Assembly (NCBI GenBank): GCA_020248945.1
Contig: JADCGQ010000052.1
Coordinates: 1-61,637 of the forward strand
Origin: Rubrivivax sp.
GTDB taxonomy: Bacteria > Pseudomonadota > Gammaproteobacteria > Burkholderiales > Burkholderiaceae_C
Direction: 5' to 3'
DNA length: 61,637 bases
Positions 44,376 through 53,464 of this stretch are shown here, piece by piece. The translations under genes were made by a program, and so were the position numbers. The notes beneath the pieces were generated by a model. The model searched no databases, was not told the origin of the DNA, and worked only from the letters and a program-made list of their open reading frames with translations. How positions within the stretch are numbered: position 1 is the stretch's first letter; the number at the start of each line of letters is the position of its first letter.

Positions 44376-45440
44376 ATGGAAGACGCCCCGCTCGGCCGCC
44401 TCGAAGACCTGCCCGCCGACTACGTGGCGCAGATGCGTGCGCAGAACCTGGTGCCGCTGTGGCCCAGCCTGCGTGCGCTGCTGCCGCCCACCAAGCCGCA
44501 GCCGGCCACGCGCGCCACGCACTGGGCCTACGAGGCCATCCGCCCGCTGCTGATGCGCGCCGGCGAGCTGACGCCCATCGAGAAGGCCGAGCGCCGCGTG
44601 CTGGTGCTGGCCAACCCCGGCTTCGGCGGCGGCAGCATGCAGGCCAGCGCCGCCATCTACCTGGGCATGCAGTTGCTGCTGCCCGGCGAGTGGGCGCCGT
44701 CGCACCGCCACACACCCAACGCCGTGCGCATGGTGGTCGAGGGCGAAGGCGCCTGGACGACGGTGGACGGCGAACAGTGCCCCATGCAGCGCGGCGACCT
44801 CATCCTCACGCCCACGGGCCTCTGGCACGAGCACGGCCACGAGGGCGACGCGCCGGTGATCTGGCTCGACGTGCTCGATCTGCCGCTGGTGCACTACCTC
44901 GAGGCCAGCTACCACGTCAACGGCGCGCGCCAGACCGTGGTGCCCGGGCGCAGCGACCGCGCCTACAGCCGCGCCGGCCTGGTGCCGACACCGGTGTTCG
45001 GCCGCAGCAGCCGGGCCTACCCGATGCTGCGTTATCCCTGGGCCCATGCCCGCGCGGCGCTGCTGGCGCTGGCCGAAGACCGGCCCGACCTGGACGCGGT
45101 GCAGCTGACCTACACCAACCCCGAGACCGGCGGCCACGCCGAGAACATCCTCGGCTTCCACGCGCTGATGCTGCGGCCGGGCCAGGTGCTGGCGCTGCCG
45201 GCCCGTTCGCCGGCCAGCGTGTGGCACGTCATCGAGGGCGCGGCCACGCTCACGGTGGGAGACGGAGAGGGAGAGGGCGCCGAGGCGCCGCGTTTCGCCC
45301 TGGCCGAGGCCGACACCGCCTGCGCGCCGGGTTACCTGCCGCTGACGCTGGCCAATGCGTCGGCCGGGGCACCGGCCTTCGTGTTCGTGGCCGACGAGTC
45401 GCCGCTGCACCAGAAGCTCGGGCTGTACGAAACGCGCTGA
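44376..45440 (+). CDS. Gentisate 1,2-dioxygenase, 354 aa
   Basis: Bicupin ring-cleavage enzyme: gentisate plus O2 gives maleylpyruvate, using Fe(II). The N-terminal cupin carries PSHRHTPNAVRMVVEGEG (metal His pair) and GLWHEHGHEGD (third His region). The second cupin (TGGHAENILGFHALMLRPGQ; SVWHVIEGAATL) is the non-catalytic half. 354 aa is the family length. ATG 44376, with GAGGA upstream, 47 nt after the hydroxylase. No maleylpyruvate isomerase or fumarylpyruvate hydrolase gene lies next to it, so the lower pathway must be elsewhere. Confidence 0.92.
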   Translation: MEDAPLGRLEDLPADYVAQMRAQNLVPLWPSLRALLPPTKPQPATRATHWAYEAIRPLLMRAGELTPIEKAERRVLVLANPGFGGGSMQASAAIYLGMQLLLPGEWAPSHRHTPNAVRMVVEGEGAWTTVDGEQCPMQRGDLILTPTGLWHEHGHEGDAPVIWLDVLDLPLVHYLEASYHVNGARQTVVPGRSDRAYSRAGLVPTPVFGRSSRAYPMLRYPWAHARAALLALAEDRPDLDAVQLTYTNPETGGHAENILGFHALMLRPGQVLALPARSPASVWHVIEGAATLTVGDGEGEGAEAPRFALAEADTACAPGYLPLTLANASAGAPAFVFVADESPLHQKLGLYETR

Positions 45441-45554
45441 GGCGGCGGCCGTCGCCACGAGGCAAAGCCCCGCTACCAGCGCGGGCGGCGCCGCGCATTG
45501 ATCATCCTTACCCTTCGGTTCAACCCACGACCAACAGGTCGCGAAAGGGTTCCC

Positions 45555-46532
45555 ATGCTGCAGCGCCGCCAGTTCATTGCCACCGGTTTGTCCGCCGGTG
45601 CCGTGTCGTCCTTGGCCTGGCTCGGCGCCAGCGCGGCCTGGGCGCAGAACGCCCCGACCCTGGGCACGCCGACGCTGCCGACACCGGGCTTCCGCCGCAT
45701 GAAGGTGGGCGATGCCGAAGTCATTGCACTCAACGACGGCGTGGCCCGCCGCCCGCTCGGTGAGGAGTTCGTCAAGAACGCGCCGCTGGCCGAGGTGCGC
45801 GCGCTGCTGGCGAGCCAGGGCCTGGCCACCGACCACATCGACATCCCCTTCACCGCCTTCCTGGTGCTGAGCGGCGGCCGCCGCGTGCTGATGGACACCG
45901 GCTTCGCCGACAACGGCGGCCCCACCACGGGCCGGCTGCTGGGCAACCTGGCGGCGGCGGGCTTCAAGCCGGAAGACATCGACACGGTGCTGATCACGCA
46001 CTACCACGGCGACCACATCCAGGGCCTGCGCCGCAAGGACGGCTCGCTGGTGTACCCCAATGCCCGGGTGATGGTGCCCGAGCCCGAGCACGCGTTCTGG
46101 ATGGACGACGCGCGCATGAACGCGCTGCCTGAAGGCCAGCGCGGCGGCTTCATGGTGTCGCGGCGCGTGTTCGCCTCGATGCCGGCCGACAAGCTGCTGC
46201 GCTTTGCGCCGGGCTCCGAGGTCGCGCCGGGCCTGCGTTCGGTGGCGGCCTTCGGCCACACGCCCGGGCACACGCTGTTCGAGTTGCAGTCGGCCGGCCA
46301 GAGCTTCGTCTACGTGGGCGATCTCACCAACGTGCCGGCCCTGTTTGCGCGCACCCCCGACTGGGCCGTCACCTTCGACATGGACGCCGAGGCCGCGCGT
46401 CAGGTGCGCCGCGCCACCTTCCAGCGCATCGTGCAGACCAACGCCATGGTCGGCGGCTACCACTTCCCCTTCCCGGCCTTCGGCCGCATGGCGGCGCAGG
46501 GCAACGGGTATGCCTTCCAGCCGGTGGCCTGA
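45555..46532 (+). CDS. Tat-exported metallo-beta-lactamase fold hydrolase, 325 aa
   Basis: Signal RRQFIATGLSAGAVSSLAWL, with twin Arg followed by a hydrophobic stretch and cleavage after AWA-Q: a Tat-type leader. The MBL core has THYHGDHIQGLRRKDG (HxHxDH), the later His in GHTPGHTLFELQS, the bridging Asp in VYVGDLTNVPAL, and the final His in GGYHFPFPAF, so a binuclear zinc site appears complete. The MBL-fold substrate (lactone, thioester or other) is unknown. ATG 45555. Its stop lies 20 nt inside the next gene's start, so the two may be co-translated. Confidence 0.85.
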   Translation: MLQRRQFIATGLSAGAVSSLAWLGASAAWAQNAPTLGTPTLPTPGFRRMKVGDAEVIALNDGVARRPLGEEFVKNAPLAEVRALLASQGLATDHIDIPFTAFLVLSGGRRVLMDTGFADNGGPTTGRLLGNLAAAGFKPEDIDTVLITHYHGDHIQGLRRKDGSLVYPNARVMVPEPEHAFWMDDARMNALPEGQRGGFMVSRRVFASMPADKLLRFAPGSEVAPGLRSVAAFGHTPGHTLFELQSAGQSFVYVGDLTNVPALFARTPDWAVTFDMDAEAARQVRRATFQRIVQTNAMVGGYHFPFPAFGRMAAQGNGYAFQPVA

Positions 46533-47127
46533 AGACACCGCCCGGCGCACGCTGCTGCGCGCAAGCCTGGCCGTGGGCAGCGCCGGCCTGCTGGCCGGCC
46601 TGCCGCGGCTGGCCACGGCGGCCGAGGTGGAGCCGCTGCTGCACGAAGGCGGCTGCGTCATCGCCTTCCGCCATGCGCTGGCACCAGGCACCTTCGACCC
46701 ACCGGAGTTCAAGCTCGGCGAGTGCCGCACGCAGCGCAACCTGTCCGACGGCGGCCGTGCGCAGGCGCGGCGCATGGGCGAGTGGTTCGAGGCGCGCCGG
46801 CTGAAACCCGCGCGCGTGCGCACGAGCCCGTGGTGCCGCTGCGTCGACACGGCACAACTGGCCTTCGGCAGCGCCGAGGTCTGGCCTGCGCTGGGCTCGC
46901 CGCGCGGCGCCACCGAAGCCACCAACGCCGAGAGCCTGCGCGCGCTGCGCACGGCGTTGGCCGATGCGACGCGGCAACGCGGCCGCTTCGAGGCCTGGGT
47001 GACGCACATGTTCGTGCTGTCCGACCTGGCCGCCACCGGCAGCAGCTCGGGCGAGGGCCTGGTGCTGCGCGCCGGCCCGAACGGCGCCGTGCAGGTGCTG
47101 GCGCGGTTGGCGCCACCACCAGCCTGA
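46510..47127 (+). CDS. Secreted histidine phosphatase family protein, 205 aa
   Basis: Histidine acid phosphatase superfamily. The N-terminus carries basic [20 protein letters not shown] and an AxA-like site (ATA-AEVE), a signal peptide. [20 protein letters not shown] replaces the canonical RHG with RHA, and [16 protein letters not shown] holds the second conserved Arg region. The C-terminal conserved His is in [15 protein letters not shown]. Activity is therefore plausible but the motif is variant. ATG 46510 overlaps the preceding MBL gene by 23 nt in another frame. Confidence 0.72.
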   Translation: MPSSRWPEDTARRTLLRASLAVGSAGLLAGLPRLATAAEVEPLLHEGGCVIAFRHALAPGTFDPPEFKLGECRTQRNLSDGGRAQARRMGEWFEARRLKPARVRTSPWCRCVDTAQLAFGSAEVWPALGSPRGATEATNAESLRALRTALADATRQRGRFEAWVTHMFVLSDLAATGSSSGEGLVLRAGPNGAVQVLARLAPPPA

Positions 47128-47176
47128 GCGCACGACGGCCTCGTGGGCCGGCCGTTTCGGCCCTAGCATCCGCGCC

Positions 47177-47755
47177 ATGGCCGCCGACACCCAGCCCGCT
47201 TTGCCCGAACCGACCGCGGCTCCCGCGGCCTACATCCGCGAGCACATCCGCACCGTACCTGACTGGCCAGCGCCGGGCGTGATGTTCCGCGACATCACGC
47301 CGCTGCTGGCCAACCCGCGCGTGTTCCGCGTGCTCATCGACCAGTTCGTGCACCGCTACTTCGATGTGCGGCCCGATGTCATCGCCGGCCTCGATGCACG
47401 CGGCTTCATCATCGGCAGCGTCGTCGCCTACGAGCTGAACGTGGGCTTCGTGCCGATCCGCAAGAAGGGCAAGCTGCCGTTCACGACGGTGGAAGAGACC
47501 TACGAGCTCGAGTACGGCAGCGCCACGGTGGAGATCCACACCGACGCCGTGAAGCCCGGCAACCGTGTGTTGCTGATCGACGACCTCATCGCCACCGGCG
47601 GCACCATGATGGCCGGCAAGAAGCTGCTCGAGCGGCTGGGTGGCACGGTCATCGAGGGCGCGGCCATCGTCGACCTGCCCGAGCTCGGCGGCTCGGCCCG
47701 GCTGCGCGAGGCCGGGCTGCCCCTCTTCACGCTGGTGGACTTCGCCGGACATTGA
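47177..47755 (+). CDS. apt: Adenine phosphoribosyltransferase
   Basis: Salvages adenine with PRPP to AMP. Typical APRT features: [20 protein letters not shown], the flexible loop and [39 protein letters not shown], and the PRPP-binding [17 protein letters not shown] at residues 133-149. The 192-aa length includes a short Ala/Pro-rich N-terminal extension. ATG 47177; it is convergent with the secreted 355-aa protein gene, with only 5 nt between stops. Confidence 0.96.
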   Translation: MAADTQPALPEPTAAPAAYIREHIRTVPDWPAPGVMFRDITPLLANPRVFRVLIDQFVHRYFDVRPDVIAGLDARGFIIGSVVAYELNVGFVPIRKKGKLPFTTVEETYELEYGSATVEIHTDAVKPGNRVLLIDDLIATGGTMMAGKKLLERLGGTVIEGAAIVDLPELGGSARLREAGLPLFTLVDFAGH

Positions 47756-47760
47756 GCGGC

Positions 47761-48828
47761 TCAGCCGCCGTCGAGGGCGGCGCGGCGCACGCGCTTCTGG
47801 AAGTCGATCAGGTCCTTGTCGTTGACGAGGTCCTTCCGTGTGTCGGCGAAGTCGTCGCCCGTCATCGGCGCGTACGAAAAGACCAGCGCCACCCAGACGA
47901 CGCCGTTCGAGTTCGGGTCGATCGACTCGATGCGTGTGGCGCCGTGGCTTGCCGACAGCGCCCGCAGCCGCGCGTGCATCGCGGCCAGGCCCGCGGCGTC
48001 GGGCACGGCAGGCAGCTTGACGGAGACCCAGGCCTTCATCTCGGTGCCGACGTTCTCGACCTGGGCCGTGAGTTCCTTGCTCAGCTGGAAGGCCCAGTTG
48101 CCCTCGGTGCCATCGCCGTTGACCTCGTAGCCCGGCTCCCTGAGCAGTGGGTACAGCGTCACGAAGGTGCCGCGGTCGACCTGGCCGAGCTTGGTCTTGC
48201 GCAGCGAATTCCAGCGATCGTGATCGGACAACTCCATGGCGGTGTGGATGTCGCAGATCATGAAGCGGGCGTTGCCCAGCGTCGCGCCGAGCCGCGAGCG
48301 GGCGGCACTCGCCGAGGGGCGGCTGCCGTCGTTGTGCTGCGCGATGAGTTGGTAGCTGCCGTTGTCCTGGCGGCGGATCTCGGCTCGCAGGTCGCCGTAC
48401 TCGCCGTTGAGCGTCGCCAGCCGTTCGGTGAGCGTCTTCTCGACCCGCTCGCGCTGGTGCGCCTGCACGACCTGGCTGGTGAAGGCGAACTGGAAGTTGA
48501 CGCCGGTGCTGGCGAACACGGCGCCGTTCGCGAAGCGCATCACCTGCCCGGCCTGGTTGGAGACGCTGTTGCGGCTGCCCAGCATCTCGCAGACGCTGAT
48601 GAGGTTGACGCGGTACGCGCCCAGCGGCGACACGTTGGGCTGCTCCTGCATCTTCAATTGCTCGCCCTGCAGCGTGACATTGCGCAGGTTGCGGTCGGCC
48701 ATGGCGCCGACCAAGGCCTCCTGGAAGTTGGCCTTGGGGAGCGCTTGTGCAGCAGCAAGCGGCGGCAACAACAGCATCCCCAACGCAAACGTCAGGGCGG
48801 GTCGGCTGGGGCGGTGGGCGCGTCTCAT
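47761..48828 (-). CDS. Secreted protein of unknown function, 355 aa
   Basis: No family is recognised. A signal peptide (about 1-27, ending AAAQ-ALPK) precedes a mixed alpha/beta domain with NVTLQGEQLKMQEQPNVSPL, NGAVFASTGVNFQFAFTSQV, LTERLATLNGEYGDLRAEIR and RVRRAALDG at the end. There are a few Cys (in SVCEM and MICDI) that could pair in the periplasm. ATG 48828 has AGGAG at seven bases. It lies 80 nt downstream of mnmE in the same direction; that gap has a CCGCGACACGGTGAGC-type inverted repeat, so it may be separately transcribed. Confidence 0.7.
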   Translation of the reverse strand: MRRAHRPSRPALTFALGMLLLPPLAAAQALPKANFQEALVGAMADRNLRNVTLQGEQLKMQEQPNVSPLGAYRVNLISVCEMLGSRNSVSNQAGQVMRFANGAVFASTGVNFQFAFTSQVVQAHQRERVEKTLTERLATLNGEYGDLRAEIRRQDNGSYQLIAQHNDGSRPSASAARSRLGATLGNARFMICDIHTAMELSDHDRWNSLRKTKLGQVDRGTFVTLYPLLREPGYEVNGDGTEGNWAFQLSKELTAQVENVGTEMKAWVSVKLPAVPDAAGLAAMHARLRALSASHGATRIESIDPNSNGVVWVALVFSYAPMTGDDFADTRKDLVNDKDLIDFQKRVRRAALDGG

Positions 48829-48908
48829 GAGGCGCTCCTTCGAAGGGGTACCTCTGCTTACGCGGGTTCGGCGCTCGCGACGGCTCACCGTGTCGCGGCT
48901 TGATGGGG

Positions 48909-50297
<1,389 letters not shown>

Positions 50298-50535
50298 GGC
50301 GCCGGCATTGTGGCCGCGTGAGTGTGTGCGCAAGGACGCGGCCGCCGATGGATGGCGCAGATGAATGGCGCGGGTGGAGCGACCCGGCAGCGAGATCCGG
50401 ATCAGGCCTCCTGAGTCAGCCCCGTCAGGGCCGAGTCACCCGCATGCAAGTATGTTCGGCCCGGCGCCGGGTGAGCTCAACCCCAGGGTGGGGGAAGCCC
50501 GGTGCGTGGTCCGTGCGTACATCACGCGAAACCCG

Positions 50536-52233
50536 TCAAGCCACCCCCAGCTGCTTGTTGATGTACCACTGCTGCGCGATCGACAGGATGTTGTTCGTCA
50601 GCCAGTACAGCACCAGGCCGGCCGGGAAGAAGAAGAACATGAAGCCGAAGATCAGCGGCATGGCCCACATCAGCTTGGCCTGCATGGGGTCGGTGGGCGC
50701 CGGGTTCAGCCACACCTGGAACAGCGACGACGCGGTCATCAGCACCGGCAGGATGAACCAGGGGTCGGGCGAGGCCAGGTCGCTGATCCACAGCACCCAG
50801 GGCGCCTGGCGCATCTCGACGCTGGACAGCAGCACCCAGTACAGCGCAATGAAGAAGGGCATCTGCACCAGGATCGGCAGGCAGCCACCCAGCGGGTTGA
50901 CCTTTTCCTCGCGGTAGATGCGCATCATCTCCTGCTGCATCTGCTGCGGCTTGTCCTTGTAGCGCTCGCGCAGCTCGTTCACCTTGGGCGCCACGGCCTT
51001 CATCTTGGCCATGCTGCGGTAGGCGGCGGCGTTCAGCCAGTAGAAGGCGATCTTCAGCACCACGACCAGCGCCACGATGGCCCAGCCCCAGTTGCCGAGC
51101 ATGCCGTGCAGCTTGTCGAGCAGCCAGAACAGCGGCTTGGCCAGGGTGGTGAACCAGCCGTAGTCCTTGACGAGCTCCAGGCCCGGCGCCAGCGCGGCGA
51201 GCTTGTTCTCTTCCTGCGGGCCGGCGAACAGCAGCGCGTCGTGCGCCTTGCTGGCCCCGGCCGCCACCTCGCCCAGCGGCAGCACCATGGCGATGGTGTA
51301 GTGGTTGTCGGCCACCTTGGCGGTGCGGAACTCGCGCGGGCCCGGCGCCGTGACGACCCAGGCCGACGCGAAGTAGTGCTGCACCATCGAGATCCAGCCT
51401 TCGTTGGCGCCCTTCTCGTGGCTGGTGTTGCCCTTGGCGATGTCCTTGAAGTCGATCTTCTGGAACTTCTTCGCCTCGGTGTACAGCGCCGGGCCGGTGA
51501 AGGTGAAGTAGAACTTGCTCTCGCCTTCGGGCGGATTGCCGTCGCGCGCGAGCTGCAGGTACAGCTGCGGGTTGATGGCCGCAGCGCCCTGGTTCATCAC
51601 CTCGTGGCGCACCATGACGGTGTAGTCACCGCGTTTGAACAGGTAGGTCTTGGCGAGCTTCACGCCATCGACCACCGGCGACTCGAAGCGCACCGCCAGT
51701 TCGTTGGCACCGGCGGCCAGCGTGCGCTCGCCGGGCTGCAGCGTCATGGCCGTGAAGTGGTTGGGCAGCGTGACGCCGGCCGTGCCGGTGACGAGGCCGG
51801 TCTGTGCCACGTACAGGCGCTTCGGGCTCTGCTCGAACAGCACGACGTTGGTGTCGGGGTTGTTGTAGTCGCGGTGCGCCAGCAGTTCCAGGCGCACCAG
51901 GCTGCCGCCGATGCTGTCGAAGCTGGCCTTGACGCGGTCGGTCGTGATCACGATCGCCTCGCTCACCGGCGGCGTGGCGGCAGTGGGCACGGCGGGGCTG
52001 GCCGGCGCGGCTCCCGGCGTGGCCGAGGGCACGGCTGCGGTGGTGGCTGGCGCGGGCACGGCCGCTGCTGGCGCGGCCCCGGGTGCGGCACCGGCGGCGG
52101 GCGCGGTGGCGGCCGGGCGCGTGGGCGCGCCGAACATCGTCGGCTGGCCGGTGTGGCGGTTCCAGGCGTCCCACAGCAGGACGAGCGACATCGTGAAGAC
52201 CACCCACAGCAGGGTGCGGCGCATATCGGTCAT
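50536..52233 (-). CDS. yidC: Membrane protein insertase YidC
   Basis: Inserts proteins into the inner membrane with or without SecYEG. The first helix (RTLLWVVFTMSLVLLWDAW) is followed by a Pro/Ala/Thr-rich linker (about 35-90). The P1 periplasmic beta-sandwich runs to about residue 340. The conserved core has five helices, with NWGWAIVALVVVLKIAFYWL, GGCLPILVQMPFFIALYWVL and FFPAGLVLYWLTNNILSIAQ. The positively charged first cytoplasmic loop (RERYKDKPQQMQQEMMRIYR) is intact. ATG 52233, nine bases after yidD. Confidence 0.96.
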   Translation of the reverse strand: MTDMRRTLLWVVFTMSLVLLWDAWNRHTGQPTMFGAPTRPAATAPAAGAAPGAAPAAAVPAPATTAAVPSATPGAAPASPAVPTAATPPVSEAIVITTDRVKASFDSIGGSLVRLELLAHRDYNNPDTNVVLFEQSPKRLYVAQTGLVTGTAGVTLPNHFTAMTLQPGERTLAAGANELAVRFESPVVDGVKLAKTYLFKRGDYTVMVRHEVMNQGAAAINPQLYLQLARDGNPPEGESKFYFTFTGPALYTEAKKFQKIDFKDIAKGNTSHEKGANEGWISMVQHYFASAWVVTAPGPREFRTAKVADNHYTIAMVLPLGEVAAGASKAHDALLFAGPQEENKLAALAPGLELVKDYGWFTTLAKPLFWLLDKLHGMLGNWGWAIVALVVVLKIAFYWLNAAAYRSMAKMKAVAPKVNELRERYKDKPQQMQQEMMRIYREEKVNPLGGCLPILVQMPFFIALYWVLLSSVEMRQAPWVLWISDLASPDPWFILPVLMTASSLFQVWLNPAPTDPMQAKLMWAMPLIFGFMFFFFPAGLVLYWLTNNILSIAQQWYINKQLGVA

Positions 52234-52242
52234 GGCAGGGGA

Positions 52243-52560
52243 TCAGCGAGAGGTTCGGGGCTCGTCGGCAGCCCGGGCACCAAGCCCGAGGCGAGAGAAC
52301 AGCAGGGGCGGTGCCGTCGGCACCGCGTCATGGCCGCCGTCGCACCACGGGTGGCAGCGGGCCAGGCGGGCGATCGTGAGGTAGCTGCCGGCGGCGGCAC
52401 CGTGGCGGTCGAGTGCCGTCAGGGCGTAGGCGGAGCAACTGGGCTCGAAGCGGCAGCCGTTGCCGATCCAGGCCTTCAGCAGCAGGCGGTAAGCCTGCAC
52501 CCCGCCGATGAGCACACGGCGCGGAAACAGAGCCAGGAATCGGAGAGTGGCGTGCAGCAC
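52243..52560 (-). CDS. yidD: Membrane protein insertion efficiency factor YidD
   Basis: Small protein near the membrane that assists YidC. The family signature RFEPSCSAYALTALDRHG (three-Cys region with GNGCRFEPSCS) and CHPWCDGGHDAVP are seen. GTG 52560 (VLHATLRFLALFPRRVL) is preferred: it matches the usual start and lies 13 nt past the rnpA stop. An ATG at 52626 would overlap rnpA by 53 nt. Confidence 0.93.
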   Translation of the reverse strand: MLHATLRFLALFPRRVLIGGVQAYRLLLKAWIGNGCRFEPSCSAYALTALDRHGAAAGSYLTIARLARCHPWCDGGHDAVPTAPPLLFSRLGLGARAADEPRTSR

Positions 52561-52573
52561 GGCGGGCAGTGTC

Positions 52574-53026
52574 TCAGCGTGCCGTGCCGCTGGCGGCGGC
52601 TGCGAGCAGCCGTTCGAGTTCAGCACGGGCGCTCAGCGCGAGCAGGTCGGAGCGGGCCGAAGGGTAGTCGCGAACCACGAACCCTGCGTGAAGACGCAGC
52701 AGCCAAAGGCCTTTGGGCAGCGTGGCGGCGTGGCGATGGAAACACTCGCGCATCTGGCGCTTCAGCAGGTTGCGCGTGACGGCGCGACGCGCCTGGCGCT
52801 TGGGCACGATGCAGCCCAGCCACTGCGTGACGGGCGAGTTGTCCACATCTTCTGACACAGCTTGTCCATCACCTGTGGATAACCCATCAGCCCCCGCCCT
52901 TGCCAGAGCCCGAGCCGATGGCGCGGGCGCCCCCAGGACGTGGTGAACAGCGAAGTGAGCACTCCGCCCGCGTGAGCGGGTGGCGAGCAAGCGCTCGAAG
53001 TCGGCCTTGTGCACAAGGCGCGACAC
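52574..53026 (-). CDS. rnpA: Ribonuclease P protein component
   Basis: Binds the RNase P RNA and pre-tRNA leader. The core motif PKRQARRAVTRNLLKRQMRE (RNR-like) is present, with ADFERLLATR at the N-terminus and FVVRDYPSARSDLLAL later. At 150 residues it is longer than E. coli RnpA because of a loop (LSTGDGQAVSEDVDNSP). This loop encodes DnaA-box sequences on the DNA level (52839-52882). The start is GTG 53026; no ATG is available before the core. It lies 40 nt after rpmH. Confidence 0.95.
   Translation of the reverse strand: MSRLVHKADFERLLATRSRGRSAHFAVHHVLGAPAPSARALARAGADGLSTGDGQAVSEDVDNSPVTQWLGCIVPKRQARRAVTRNLLKRQMRECFHRHAATLPKGLWLLRLHAGFVVRDYPSARSDLLALSARAELERLLAAAASGTAR
52839..52882. promoter_or_regulatory. 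DnaA-box cluster inside rnpA
   Basis: TGTGGATAA (52874-52882) is a perfect DnaA box, read TTATCCACA on the minus strand, where it codes Leu-Ser-Thr. TTGTCCACA (52839-52847) has one mismatch and codes Val-Asp-Asn. A weaker TTGTCCATC lies between them. The cluster lies about 580 bp upstream of the dnaA start codon. Confidence 0.7.
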
Positions 53027-53066
53027 GTGGCAGGCGGACTGCAGAGGGGCGCCGGGCGCCGCAGGC

Positions 53067-53201
53067 TCAGACGCCCAGGCGCTTGCGGCCCTTGGCGCGG
53101 CGCGCGTTCAGCACGGCACGGCCCCCACGGCTCTTCATGCGCACGAGGAAACCGTGCGTGCGGGCGCGACGGATCTTGGAAGGTTGATAGGTGCGCTTCA
53201 T
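53067..53201 (-). CDS. rpmH: 50S ribosomal protein L34
   Basis: The complete 44-residue protein: [20 protein letters not shown] then [20 protein letters not shown] and LGV. It is highly basic and matches L34 throughout. It is the first gene of the minus-strand origin cluster. ATG 53201; a strong predicted promoter lies 120 nt upstream at 53321-53349. Confidence 0.98.
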   Translation of the reverse strand: MKRTYQPSKIRRARTHGFLVRMKSRGGRAVLNARRAKGRKRLGV

Positions 53202-53320
53202 GGCAGGCCTGCTGGGTTGGAGTGGCCACGTACCGGGAGGTCTGGCCTGGGTGCTGAGGGCCCGGAACGACACCCGCATCCAAATTTTGGGGGGCTGCGG
53301 CTCGATTCGGGAAACCCACG

Positions 53321-53349
53321 ATTACAGCAAAAATGCCCTTATCGGTCAA
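53321..53349 (-). promoter_or_regulatory. rpmH: Predicted rpmH promoter
   Basis: On the minus strand, TTGACC (53349-53344), 17 bases, TGTAAT (53326-53321): five of six matches in both boxes with ideal spacing. It drives the rpmH-rnpA-yidD-yidC cluster. Confidence 0.75.
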
Positions 53350-53384
53350 ACACTTGCATGCCAACTGCTGCAATCCCACGGGGA

Positions 53385-53413
53385 TTGACACGCTCGCGAT
53401 TGGTGTGGATAAC
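53385..53413 (+). promoter_or_regulatory. dnaA: Predicted dnaA promoter with overlapping DnaA box
   Basis: TTGACA (53385-53390), 17 bases, GATAAC (53408-53413). The perfect DnaA box TGTGGATAA (53404-53412) covers the -10. DnaA bound here would block its own transcription. The start codon follows about 50 bases downstream. Confidence 0.8.
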
Positions 53414-53464
53414 TGCGGTCCGCCGGCGCTGGGGGATGTGTCAGCTGGCGGCTCCCACAAGAAG

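Larger units (their letters stand above)
53202..53464. other. rpmH-dnaA intergenic region, probable part of oriC
   Basis: A 263-bp gene-free gap between the divergent rpmH and dnaA genes holds both promoters, one perfect DnaA box, and the most AT-rich stretch of the neighbourhood (53280-53360: CAAATTTTGG, ATTACAGCAAAAATGC, CTTATCGGTCAAAC). Together with the boxes in rnpA it fits a bacterial origin. Other DnaA-box-like sites lie between dnaA and dnaN. Confidence 0.7.

Noticed and set aside
50298..50535. Possible small gene in the yidC-mnmE gap
   Set aside because: Only short frames without ribosome sites are seen; CACCCGGCGCCGGGCC-type palindromes suggest regulatory or spacer DNA, but nothing definite.
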